Origin: Chitinophaga sancti
GTDB lineage: Bacteria; Bacteroidota; Bacteroidia; Chitinophagales; Chitinophagaceae
Direction of reading: 5' to 3'
Assembly (NCBI RefSeq): GCF_034087045.1
Contig: NZ_CP139247.1
Coordinates: 4,862,001-4,926,000, forward strand
DNA: 64,000 nucleotides
Below are positions 8,609 to 17,045 of the stretch, one piece after another. The translations under genes and the position numbers were made by a program. Position 1 is the first letter of the stretch. Each line of letters opens with the position of its first letter. The notes beneath the pieces are model-generated. The model was not told the DNA's origin. It worked only from the letters and a program-made list of their open reading frames with translations, and ran no database searches.

Positions 8609-9681
8609 GAAACTTAATTATCATCTTAGGAATAATCGGTTGTATTAGTTGTCAGCAACAGGCGAAGCCCAAAGAGGCCACTGAACAGCAGACTGCAGAT
8701 ACGACAGTTAGTAATGAAAAGGAAGTGATTATGAATAATCCGGAATTAAAAAAGCAGAGCGAGTTACAGAAGAACCTGAACGATGAAGGGGGTGGTACAT
8801 ATCAATATGCTGAAAAAGATATGAATATTGCCCTACCGGTGATTGCAGAGATTCTGAAAACAAAGGGATATGTAACCCCTGCAAAGGATGTGTTTCAAAA
8901 GAAACTGCACGAACTCTTTGCAGAAAATTTTAGTGCAGGCGGCAATTGCCGGACTAAGGAACATGAGAAATTCACCATGCTCTATGAAGGTGGATATATA
9001 GAGAACCCATTCCCCATGATGACAGATGATGTGGTCGCGTCAAAAGAGTTCAGCTTCATTTCGCATATCCCATTAATTTCATCACTGGGTACATTTGTGG
9101 ATGATGATCATTTTAAGATCGATACAAAGTATACGCAGAAACTGATTTCAAGAAATAAGTATTTTTTCAATGATAGCAAGGCGGATCTTGCTATACTCCT
9201 GAATGAAGATACCTCCTTTTTAAAAGTACTGGTCACTTCTTATGGGTATACAAAAGATCAGAAAATAAATGACCTGGTGATGAATGAATACCTGAGAGCA
9301 GATGATGATGGGCTGGCAAAAGTAGCGACTATTATTTTTAGGAAAGATTGTAATAATCAGCTGGTGATCAGGGAGGGATTGTTGAAATGGGTTGCGGATC
9401 ATACGGATGGGAATGAGCATAGAATGATCAGCGCATTGTACGACTATGTATTCAAACTATATGAGGATAAAAGCGATTTTAACCAGGATGAGAAGCGAAA
9501 GATCGCGGCTTATGTAGATAATGTTTTTATTCCTTTAAAGGAAAAGTACGGTAGCAGCGGTGGCTGGCCAGCCACAGAATTGATCTTTAACCTGGAGGCG
9601 AGGGATAAGGATATTATAGATTACCTGGCACAGCAAAAGTTTTATAATTTAGCCGCCTTAAAGAATCTGTATGGGGAATAG
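8605..9681 (+). CDS. Lipoprotein, candidate immunity protein for the peptidoglycan-hydrolase effector
   Basis: This 358-residue protein starts MRNLIIILGIIGCISCQQQ, a lipoprotein signal with the lipid-bearing Cys at 16, then a Gln/Thr-rich linker. The mature part (about 60-358) is mostly helical in appearance and has no family I know. The start overlaps the effector's stop (ATGA), which forces co-translation. A wall-degrading T6SS effector needs a periplasmic inhibitor in the producer, and an envelope-anchored protein encoded at its 3' end is the standard arrangement. The role is inferred from position. Confidence 0.7.
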   Translation: MRNLIIILGIIGCISCQQQAKPKEATEQQTADTTVSNEKEVIMNNPELKKQSELQKNLNDEGGGTYQYAEKDMNIALPVIAEILKTKGYVTPAKDVFQKKLHELFAENFSAGGNCRTKEHEKFTMLYEGGYIENPFPMMTDDVVASKEFSFISHIPLISSLGTFVDDDHFKIDTKYTQKLISRNKYFFNDSKADLAILLNEDTSFLKVLVTSYGYTKDQKINDLVMNEYLRADDDGLAKVATIIFRKDCNNQLVIREGLLKWVADHTDGNEHRMISALYDYVFKLYEDKSDFNQDEKRKIAAYVDNVFIPLKEKYGSSGGWPATELIFNLEARDKDIIDYLAQQKFYNLAALKNLYGE

Positions 9682-10288
9682 AATGATCTTATTGCTGCTT
9701 TGTTGCTTCCTGGCCGGGAAAATTATGGCCCAGAACTTTGAAGGCGAAATCCGCTACCAAAACAAATTCGACGGCAAAATGATCGCCGGCGAAATGATGG
9801 AAAAACTGGTTGGGGACGAGCTGGACTACTTTATCAAAGAAGGGAAATATAAAAATACCAGCAATGGCTCGTTCATGAACTACCAGGTTTACGATGACAA
9901 AGCCAACCGGTTATACAACAAATTCCCTAAATCCGACACCCTCTTTTACTACGACGGTGCTGAAAATGCCGACAGCGTAATCCGCATTGAACACCTCAAT
10001 AACGCCGATACCGTGCTCGGTTACCCTTGTGATGTGGTTATCATTACATCCAAAACCAGCATCTCCCGCTACGCCTATAGCAAAAAATTCCCCATGAACG
10101 CTGCCGCTTATAAAAAGCATGCCTACGCCAATTGGAATACATATGCTAATGCCAGCAAAAGCGTACCGCTGAAAATCACGGTCGACAGTAAATACTACAA
10201 ATTTACCTCAACAGCCACAGCCATTACGCCCAAAAAACTAAACGATCAGATTTTCACCATCGAAGGGCCTACGGCAAAAATGAAATAA
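9671..10288 (+). CDS. Small secreted protein, DUF4412/GLPGLI-like
   Basis: The product has 205 residues with a signal peptide (MGNRMILLLLCCFLAGKIMAQ, cleavage after the Ala). The start at 9671 overlaps the preceding gene by 11 bases; an in-frame ATG at 9683 is possible, but the upstream start keeps the positively charged residue expected in a signal peptide. The mature protein opens FEGEIRYQNKFDGK and has the beta-rich look of Bacteroidota periplasmic proteins of the DUF4412 or GLPGLI type. That family assignment is weak. It may be the last gene of the cargo operon or an unrelated neighbour. Confidence 0.6.
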   Translation: MGNRMILLLLCCFLAGKIMAQNFEGEIRYQNKFDGKMIAGEMMEKLVGDELDYFIKEGKYKNTSNGSFMNYQVYDDKANRLYNKFPKSDTLFYYDGAENADSVIRIEHLNNADTVLGYPCDVVIITSKTSISRYAYSKKFPMNAAAYKKHAYANWNTYANASKSVPLKITVDSKYYKFTSTATAITPKKLNDQIFTIEGPTAKMK

Positions 10289-10305
10289 ACGTACTTTTGC
10301 GCTCT

Positions 10306-12138
10306 ATGCGTAATTGGCTTTTATGGGGGGCATTGCTGCTACTGACCAATATTGCGACAGGGCAGCAGGTGGTGCATATCGACAGCTCGTTGAATGAACA
10401 CATATTTACCTATGCCCAGATCGAATTTCTGAACGACCCGCAAGGCAATCTGGATATCCACGATGTGACTCAGCCTGCCATGCAGGCGCAATTCCGCGCC
10501 AGCCTGGAAAGTACGCCCCAGAACCGGCAACTGGGCGCCGTTTGTTGGTATCGTATCTGCATCGGCCATAACCGGGAAGCTGATAAATATTACTTACTCG
10601 AATTCTTCGACCAGACCATCGACGATATCACCGCTTACCTGCCTGATACCACCGGGGCTTTTAAAAAAGTACAATTAGGTGCCCAATACCCTTTTTCCCA
10701 TCGATGGTTCCGGCATAAGAACTTCGAAATCCCCCTGGACAACTTCCGGCAGGACAGCGCCGTTTATTATTTCCGGATCCAATCCTCCCAAACGGCAGAT
10801 ATTATTATTGTACTCCGCTCTATCGACCGGTTTGTTAGTTACGCCCTCTCCGAATACCTCACTTTCGGCATTTTCTATGGCATGATCCTCATTTTCAGCT
10901 TTTACAACCTGATCATGTTCATTGCCATGCGCCAGCGCCAATATCTATATTATGTATTATATGTAATGAGCGTAGCCCTGTACGAGCTTTGTACGGATGG
11001 TATTGCCTACCAGTGGCTCTGGCCCAACTGGCCCATCTGGAACCAACAGGCGTTCGCCTGGCCATTGCTCACCATGAGCATTTTTGCCCTGCTGTTTACC
11101 AGTAGCCTATTACACTTAAAGGTCCGGCAGCCGTTTTTGTACCGCCTTATAAACGTGGTCATTGGGTTGAGGTGCCTCTATTTCCTGGGCTGCCTGTTCA
11201 TCAATCCTTACTGGTTCAATTATAAATTCATAGAACTAATACCCCTGGCGGTCGCATTCTATACAGGTATCCATGTTTGGTCCAAAGGCTACCGGCCGGC
11301 CCGTTTCTTTGTATTGGGATATGCTTTTCTCTTTGTAGGCTTTATGCTCAAGTTCTTCATCATGCTGGGGTACACCTGGCTGAATTTTGGGGCCATTAGC
11401 TATTATAGCCTGAGTTGCTGTTTTATATTGGAAATGTTTTTCCTCAGCTTCGCCGTAGGGGATAAAGTTCGCCTGTTAAAACGCAAACGAGACAAAGCCC
11501 ACCGACAAATGATCCGCCAGATGACGGAAAACGCCCGTTTAAAAGATAACCTGAACAAGGAACTGGAAGCCCAGGTCAAAGCAAGAACCAAAGAGATCTC
11601 CGAACAGGCGGCAGAGATCTCCCGCATGAACGCCCTGTTGGAACAACACAACAAACAACTGCAAACTAACGTGGAAGAGGTGAGCCGTGCCCGCGCCCTC
11701 TCTACATCCCTTGATTTTGAAGAATTTAGTAAGATCTACCCTGACAAGGATAGCTGCCTCCAATTCCTGGCAGACCTGAAATGGACTGGTCCCTACCATT
11801 GCCGCAAGTGCGGGAATGATAATTTCTATCCCGGGCACCAGCCTTTTAGCCGTCGTTGTACCAAATGCAGCTACGAGGAATCCGCTACCGCGTACACCAT
11901 TTACCAGAATATCCGTATTCCTATTAATAAAGCCTTCTATCTCACCTTTTTAGTTTACAGTAGCAAAGGAAAGATCTCTTCCCATAAACTGTCCGAAATC
12001 CTCGAAATCCGCCAAAGTACCTGCTGGTCCTACGCTTCCCGCATCACCAAAATGATGGAAGAAAGAAAAAAAGCCCTCAAAAATGCCAATGGACAGGGGT
12101 GGAGTTTACTGGTTTTGGACGATAAGGAAGATGGTTGA
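10306..12138 (+). CDS. 7TMR-DISM receptor with C-terminal transposase-type zinc ribbon
   Basis: The 610-residue protein starts at the ATG at 10306; a TTG at 10297 is in frame but unlikely. A signal peptide ends near ATGQQ. A periplasmic 7TMR-DISM extracellular domain (about 25-180) is followed by seven hydrophobic segments (about 185-385) and a charged coiled coil (about 390-465, KDNLNKELEAQVKARTKEI). The tail carries a zinc ribbon, C499-RKC502 and C518-TKC521, within a module resembling the N-terminal domain of IS1595/ISXO2 transposases (FLADLKWTGPYHCRKCGN, and the helical SHKLSEILEIRQSTCWSYASRI). No DDE catalytic domain follows, so it is not a transposase. The likely picture is a membrane sensor with a DNA- or protein-binding output. 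It stands alone just upstream of the sugar-uptake locus. Confidence 0.8.
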   Translation: MRNWLLWGALLLLTNIATGQQVVHIDSSLNEHIFTYAQIEFLNDPQGNLDIHDVTQPAMQAQFRASLESTPQNRQLGAVCWYRICIGHNREADKYYLLEFFDQTIDDITAYLPDTTGAFKKVQLGAQYPFSHRWFRHKNFEIPLDNFRQDSAVYYFRIQSSQTADIIIVLRSIDRFVSYALSEYLTFGIFYGMILIFSFYNLIMFIAMRQRQYLYYVLYVMSVALYELCTDGIAYQWLWPNWPIWNQQAFAWPLLTMSIFALLFTSSLLHLKVRQPFLYRLINVVIGLRCLYFLGCLFINPYWFNYKFIELIPLAVAFYTGIHVWSKGYRPARFFVLGYAFLFVGFMLKFFIMLGYTWLNFGAISYYSLSCCFILEMFFLSFAVGDKVRLLKRKRDKAHRQMIRQMTENARLKDNLNKELEAQVKARTKEISEQAAEISRMNALLEQHNKQLQTNVEEVSRARALSTSLDFEEFSKIYPDKDSCLQFLADLKWTGPYHCRKCGNDNFYPGHQPFSRRCTKCSYEESATAYTIYQNIRIPINKAFYLTFLVYSSKGKISSHKLSEILEIRQSTCWSYASRITKMMEERKKALKNANGQGWSLLVLDDKEDG

Positions 12139-12318
12139 CCGCATCAACAAATTATTTTTAAATGGTATTAAACCGTATCAGTGGTTTCCCACCAGATATA
12201 GGGAAAATTGTCATGTAATGTATCATTATCAAGCCTTTCATAGTGTATTAGCCAACGGTACTGAAGCGTATCAAATATTTTATAACTGATTTAAATTCAG
12301 CTATTTATGATAAAATAA

Positions 12319-12352
12319 TTTTGATTGGTACCTATAAATACCCTTAACTTTA
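12319..12352 (+). promoter_or_regulatory. Candidate Bacteroidota promoter for susC
   Basis: TTTTG at 12319-12323 and TAACTTTA at 12345-12352, 21 bases apart, approximate the Bacteroidota -33 (TTTG) and -7 (TAnnTTTG) elements. They lie about 80 bases upstream of the SusC start. The -7 element has a final A in place of G. No anti-sigma or hybrid two-component gene is adjacent, so the inducing regulator is not visible. Confidence 0.35.
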
Positions 12353-12430
12353 TCGTCATAAAACGTTATGAAGCCAACAGGTACAGTCGTATCCTTTTCC
12401 ACAAATTCAAACTGACGTAACACACACATT

Positions 12431-15400
12431 ATGAAAAAATGGGTAACATTCCTGACAACCTTCCTGGTAATGTTATGCTGCCAATTGTTCGCACAGGAAA
12501 ACAGCAACATCAGGGGACAAATCAAAGACAGTAAAGGAAATGCCTTGCCTGGGGTCACCATCAGGGTCAAGGGCACCACTCAGGGAACCACCAGCCAGGG
12601 CGATGGTTCTTACAACCTGTCCGCTCCCGGCACCGCCACGTTAGAAATTTCTTATGTAGGCTATGCTTCCCAGGAGATCGCGGTAAACGGCCGTTCCGCA
12701 ATTAACATCACCATGACAGATGGTAGAACTGACCTGGGCGAGGTAGTCGTGATCGGCTACGGTACCCAGAAGAAACAGGATGTTACATCTGCTATTACCT
12801 CCGTATCCACCAAGGACATCTCCAGCCGCCCGATCGTGAGCGCGGTAGAAGCCATTACCGGCAAAGCTCCGGGCGTACAGGTTTCTGTGCCTTCCGGTCA
12901 GCCAGGTGGAGACCTCTCTGTAAGAGTACGTGGTATAGGTAGTCCCAATGGCGGTGAACCCCTCTATGTAGTAGATGGGGTACTGGCCAGCGACATCAAA
13001 ACCATCGACCCGAACACCATCGAGTCCATCACCGTACTAAAAGACGCTTCCGCTGCCGGTATCTATGGTGCGGCTGGTTCTACTAACGGTGTGGTGATGA
13101 TCACGACCAAACAGGGTACCAAGGGCACTACGAAAGTGGATGCTAATGTGTACACCGGTATGCAGCAGATCGTAAAGAAATTGCCGGTGCTCAACAACAC
13201 CCAGTGGGTAGACCTCATGACAGACATTCATGGTACTGCGCCAAGTCTGCCTTCTTATTACAACCTGGACTCTACTAACAACAACTGGCAGGACATCATC
13301 TACCGCAAGGCCATGCAAACTGGCGCTAACGTAGGTATGTCCGGCGGTTCTGACAAGGGTACTTACTATTTCAACGTTGGTTACCTGAACCAGGATGGTA
13401 TCATGGTGGGTTCCAACTTTAACCGTTATTCTGTAAAACTGAGCCTGGATCAGAAACCAAAAGAATGGCTGCGCATAGGCGGTAACGTGAGTTACAACCG
13501 CTCTTACCAGCGCTCCACTCCACAAAACGCTTCTACCCAGAACGGTGGTGCGGTGATTGCCGCCCTCGTAACACCTGAATATATTCCTATTAAGATGCCT
13601 GCGGGCTCTCCATACCCCGGCGTGTATGGTTACAGCAACTTCTACTCCGGCGATAACCCATTGTCCGATATCTGGCAGTCTGAAAACAAGACCATTGCCA
13701 ACAACCTGCTGGGCAATGTGTACACCGAAATTACGCTGCCATTCAATATCAAATACCGTAGCCAGTTCAACGCCATTATGGAAAACTCCCGCTACGACTG
13801 GTTCCTGAATCCTTACACCAGTCTGTATGGTATCTCCCTCACCGGTGCCGGTCGTGAGAACACGTCCGAAGTGTTCCGCTACAGCTGGGATAATACCCTG
13901 ACTTATGACAAACATATTGGCAAACACGCCCTGAACGTAGTAGTCGGTACTTCCGCACTGGAAGAAAAGATTGCTACCAGCAGCCAGTATGGAACTGGGT
14001 TTGCTTCCGGTACCGTCACTACGCTGAATGGTGCAAGTACAAATTATTCTATCAGCACAGGCAGATACAACTGGACTACGAATTCTTATTTCGGTCGCCT
14101 GATGTATTCTTATGCAGATCGCTACCTGTTCACCGCCACACTGCGTGCAGATGGTTCCAGCCGTGTAGGTACCAATAACAGGTGGGGTACATTCCCTGCG
14201 GTATCTGTAGGTTGGAAAGTGAGCCAGGAGAAATTTATGGAGAACGTGACCTTCGTACAGAACCTGAAGATCCGTGCTGGTTATGGTTCTACTGGTAACC
14301 TGCCTCCATATACCATGCTGTATCCAACATACAGTTTGCTGAGTGCCGGTTCTGCTTATTCCTGGAGCTCCGGTGCGGCTAGTCCGGGTGTAAGCCCCAG
14401 CAGCCAGATTGGCAACCCTAACCTGCGTTGGGAAACTGCTAAGCAAACGAACATCGGTTTTGATGCAAGCTTCCTGCAATCAAAGATCACCTTCTCTGCA
14501 GATTATTACTACAAGAAAGTGGATGATATGATCTTTACCCAGCAGCTGCCACTCACCACAGGTGGTGCTACCACCGCTGTAAACCTGCCTGGTCACGACA
14601 TCAATAAAGGGATAGAGCTGAGTGCGAATGCGATCGTCGTTGACAAGAAAGACTGGGGTTGGGATGTGAGCGCGAATATCTCTTTCAACAATAACAAGAT
14701 CACCGGTATGGATTCTACCACCTCTTACCAGACTGGCGGTGTAAGCGTAGGCGGTAGTAAACAACCTATTTACACAGGTCTGATCAAGAATGGTTATTCC
14801 CTCGGTACCTTCTGGGGTTACAAAGCCATGGGCGTAGATCCGCAAACGGGCAACATGGTATACAGTGCCAACATGATGGACCTGGGCAATGCATTGCCAA
14901 AGTACACATACGGCATCAATTCTAATTTCCACTATAAGCACTTCTCACTGGATGTATTGTTCGACGGTGTACATGGCAACAAAGTGTACAATGAAACCCG
15001 TATGGAAATCGAAAACCTGACCGGCTATACGAACGAAAGCGCTTCCGTACTTCGTCGCTGGAAACAGGCGGGCGATGTAACCGACATTCCTCGTGCAAAA
15101 GACAACGGTACCACCAATGCGACAGCGGCCGCATTACTGCAAAGCCAGATTTCCAGCAACTATGTGGAAGACGGTTCCTTCTTCCGCCTGCGTAGCGCTA
15201 CCCTGGCTTACAATCTGGACGCATCTCTGCTGAAACGTATCGGTGTGGCAGGCGTGCGCATATATGCCACCGCTCAGAACCTGTTCACCATCACCAACTA
15301 CAAAGGATATTATCCTGAGATCAATGGTTTTGGTACAGGTACCAACAACCAGGCGACCAATGCCGGTTCCAGCGCGAGTCTGATGACACTGGGTGTAGAC

Positions 15401-15457
15401 AATGGTACGTACCCTGCAGCAAAGACCTATACCCTGGGCCTGAATGTACAGTTCTAA
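12431..15457 (+). CDS. susC: SusC/RagA-type TonB-dependent outer membrane transporter
   Basis: This 1008-residue protein has a signal peptide (ending CQLFAQ), a carboxypeptidase-regulatory-like domain (about 25-100, IRGQIKDSKGNALPGVTI), the TonB-box region (LGEVVVIGYGTQKK), a plug (about 115-230) with VYVVDGV-type and KDASAAGIYG motifs, and a 22-strand barrel ending in an aromatic-rich YTLGLNVQF. It imports oligosaccharides across the outer membrane with the SusD lid encoded 19 bp downstream. There is no N-terminal STN domain, so trans-envelope signalling to an ECF sigma factor is not expected. Length and motifs are typical. Confidence 0.95.
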   Translation: MKKWVTFLTTFLVMLCCQLFAQENSNIRGQIKDSKGNALPGVTIRVKGTTQGTTSQGDGSYNLSAPGTATLEISYVGYASQEIAVNGRSAINITMTDGRTDLGEVVVIGYGTQKKQDVTSAITSVSTKDISSRPIVSAVEAITGKAPGVQVSVPSGQPGGDLSVRVRGIGSPNGGEPLYVVDGVLASDIKTIDPNTIESITVLKDASAAGIYGAAGSTNGVVMITTKQGTKGTTKVDANVYTGMQQIVKKLPVLNNTQWVDLMTDIHGTAPSLPSYYNLDSTNNNWQDIIYRKAMQTGANVGMSGGSDKGTYYFNVGYLNQDGIMVGSNFNRYSVKLSLDQKPKEWLRIGGNVSYNRSYQRSTPQNASTQNGGAVIAALVTPEYIPIKMPAGSPYPGVYGYSNFYSGDNPLSDIWQSENKTIANNLLGNVYTEITLPFNIKYRSQFNAIMENSRYDWFLNPYTSLYGISLTGAGRENTSEVFRYSWDNTLTYDKHIGKHALNVVVGTSALEEKIATSSQYGTGFASGTVTTLNGASTNYSISTGRYNWTTNSYFGRLMYSYADRYLFTATLRADGSSRVGTNNRWGTFPAVSVGWKVSQEKFMENVTFVQNLKIRAGYGSTGNLPPYTMLYPTYSLLSAGSAYSWSSGAASPGVSPSSQIGNPNLRWETAKQTNIGFDASFLQSKITFSADYYYKKVDDMIFTQQLPLTTGGATTAVNLPGHDINKGIELSANAIVVDKKDWGWDVSANISFNNNKITGMDSTTSYQTGGVSVGGSKQPIYTGLIKNGYSLGTFWGYKAMGVDPQTGNMVYSANMMDLGNALPKYTYGINSNFHYKHFSLDVLFDGVHGNKVYNETRMEIENLTGYTNESASVLRRWKQAGDVTDIPRAKDNGTTNATAAALLQSQISSNYVEDGSFFRLRSATLAYNLDASLLKRIGVAGVRIYATAQNLFTITNYKGYYPEINGFGTGTNNQATNAGSSASLMTLGVDNGTYPAAKTYTLGLNVQF

Positions 15458-15476
15458 CCGCTTTAATCCTGGAAAC

Positions 15477-16946
15477 ATGAAAAAACAACTCTTATATACG
15501 CTTTCTTTCGCCATGGCATTTGCTGCCTGCAAAAAGAGCTTTCTCGATAAAAAACCTGAATCTGACCTGAGCACTGGTAGTTTCTATGCCTCTGCTACGG
15601 ATGCGGAAGAAGGATTGACGGGTGCTTACCGCACCATGGCTAATGGTAACTTCTTCCAGTACGATAACCTGATGAATACAGATGGTCGTTCTGACAACTG
15701 CTACGTAAACGGTGATAACACTTCGGCGGAGCAACCATTGGAGATGTTTACCTATGTGGCGACAAATACCAATATCCAGCGTGACTGGCAGGAACTATAC
15801 AACAATATCCGTGCAGTGAATGCTGTGCTGGATGCAGTACCCGGCCTGAATTCCGACGAATGGGCCGGTACTACCCGCAAAGCGCAGATCCTGGGTGAAG
15901 CCCGTTTTCTGCGTGCCATGAACTACTACTGGTTAGTGACCGAGTGGGGCGATGTACCACTGATCACTACAGAAGATAACGGTGGCGACTATTATCCTTC
16001 CCGTGCTACCAGCACCGAAGTATATGCACAGATCATCACAGACCTGGTGTATGCAGATAGTACATTAAATACGTCTCCTTACAATGGTGAGTATGGCCGT
16101 GCGACCCAGGGTGCTGCCGATGCCATGCTGGCAAAGACTTATGCACAGATGGGTGACTATACTAACTGTCTCGTCTATGCGAATAAAGTGATCAGCAGCG
16201 GTACCTATGCATTAGTAGGTAACTTTGCCAACTTATGGGGTGCTGCGAATAAGAACAACAGCGAAGCCATCCTGGAGATTCAGTATTCAGGTAGTACGTA
16301 TAGCTTTTGGGGTGTGGAGATGTTTGCATACGTAGCATCTGATCAGTGGGCAAAACGTAACATCGGTTCTTATGATCTGATTCAGGCATTCAAAGCCGCT
16401 GGCGATACTGCTGGCGCACGTTACACATCCACGTTCAACTGGCAGATAGCGAATGCGAGTTTTAACAGTCCGGCAGCGGCCTGGGAATATACCGAAGCAA
16501 TTCCGTTTATGAACAAATGGCCTGATCCAAGTGGCTGGAATAGTACTGATAATATTACCTTATTAAGATTGGGGGATATTATCTTATTGGCTGCAGAAGC
16601 AAATAATGAGTTAGGCAATACAGCCACAGCTATCACCCTGCTGAACCAGATCCGTACCCGTGCAGGCCTGGACAATACGACTGCGACTACAAAAGCAGAC
16701 CTGGCAACTGCCATCCTGAATGAAAGAAGACTGGAACTGGTGAACGAAGGTACCCGCTGGAATGACCTGATGCGTGCAGAGAAAAACGGGTATGTGAATG
16801 TGGTAACCCTGATGAACAGTCAGAAAGATGAATCCGGTACCACCATCAATTATGGGGTGAATACTGACAAGCATCAGTATTTGTTCCCAATACCGGAGCA
16901 GGACAGGTTGTTGAATAAGAATTTAACCCAGAACACAGGATATTAA
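15477..16946 (+). CDS. susD: SusD/RagB-type glycan-binding lipoprotein
   Basis: The frame is open from 15444, inside susC, but the ATG at 15477 gives the expected lipoprotein signal, MKKQLLYTLSFAMAFAAC, and a 489-residue protein. SusD hallmarks follow: FLDKKPESDLS, LGEARFLRAMNYYWLV, TPR-like helices, ILNERRLELVNEGTRWNDL, and the C-terminal YLFPIPEQDRLLN with a final TQNTGY. It caps the SusC barrel at the cell surface and captures glycans. Order and spacing are those of a standard polysaccharide utilisation locus. Confidence 0.95.
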   Translation: MKKQLLYTLSFAMAFAACKKSFLDKKPESDLSTGSFYASATDAEEGLTGAYRTMANGNFFQYDNLMNTDGRSDNCYVNGDNTSAEQPLEMFTYVATNTNIQRDWQELYNNIRAVNAVLDAVPGLNSDEWAGTTRKAQILGEARFLRAMNYYWLVTEWGDVPLITTEDNGGDYYPSRATSTEVYAQIITDLVYADSTLNTSPYNGEYGRATQGAADAMLAKTYAQMGDYTNCLVYANKVISSGTYALVGNFANLWGAANKNNSEAILEIQYSGSTYSFWGVEMFAYVASDQWAKRNIGSYDLIQAFKAAGDTAGARYTSTFNWQIANASFNSPAAAWEYTEAIPFMNKWPDPSGWNSTDNITLLRLGDIILLAAEANNELGNTATAITLLNQIRTRAGLDNTTATTKADLATAILNERRLELVNEGTRWNDLMRAEKNGYVNVVTLMNSQKDESGTTINYGVNTDKHQYLFPIPEQDRLLNKNLTQNTGY

Positions 16947-16977
16947 TCATTGTTTAACCTGTAAAAGGGGGCTATCT

Positions 16978-17010
16978 TCTCAGCGGGAATATGCTCAATT
17001 CCCGCTGAGA
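16978..17010 (+). terminator. Strong hairpin between susD and the GH3 gene
   Basis: Arms of 13 bp at 16978-16990 and 16998-17010 are perfect complements around the loop ATGCTCA. There is no clear U-tract after it. It could be a partial terminator or an RNA-stability element that lets susCD be expressed more strongly than the enzymes downstream. Confidence 0.6.
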
Positions 17011-17045
17011 AATATATACCATAGCGACTCTAAACACACAACAAC

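Noticed and set aside
11700..12138. Possible insertion sequence (ISXO2/IS1595) remnant at the end of the receptor gene
   Set aside because: The zinc-ribbon module is in frame with the receptor and coiled coil, and no DDE domain, inverted repeats or target duplication is seen. A true fusion is the simpler reading.
12083..12289. 68-codon frame overlapping the end of the 7TM receptor gene
   Set aside because: It begins inside the receptor gene in another frame and continues into the intergenic region without protein-like composition.
13037..14479. 480-codon open frame on the minus strand inside susC
   Set aside because: It is fully antisense to a clear SusC gene; its composition (His, Thr, Val, Ile rich, no domain) is that of a shadow frame.
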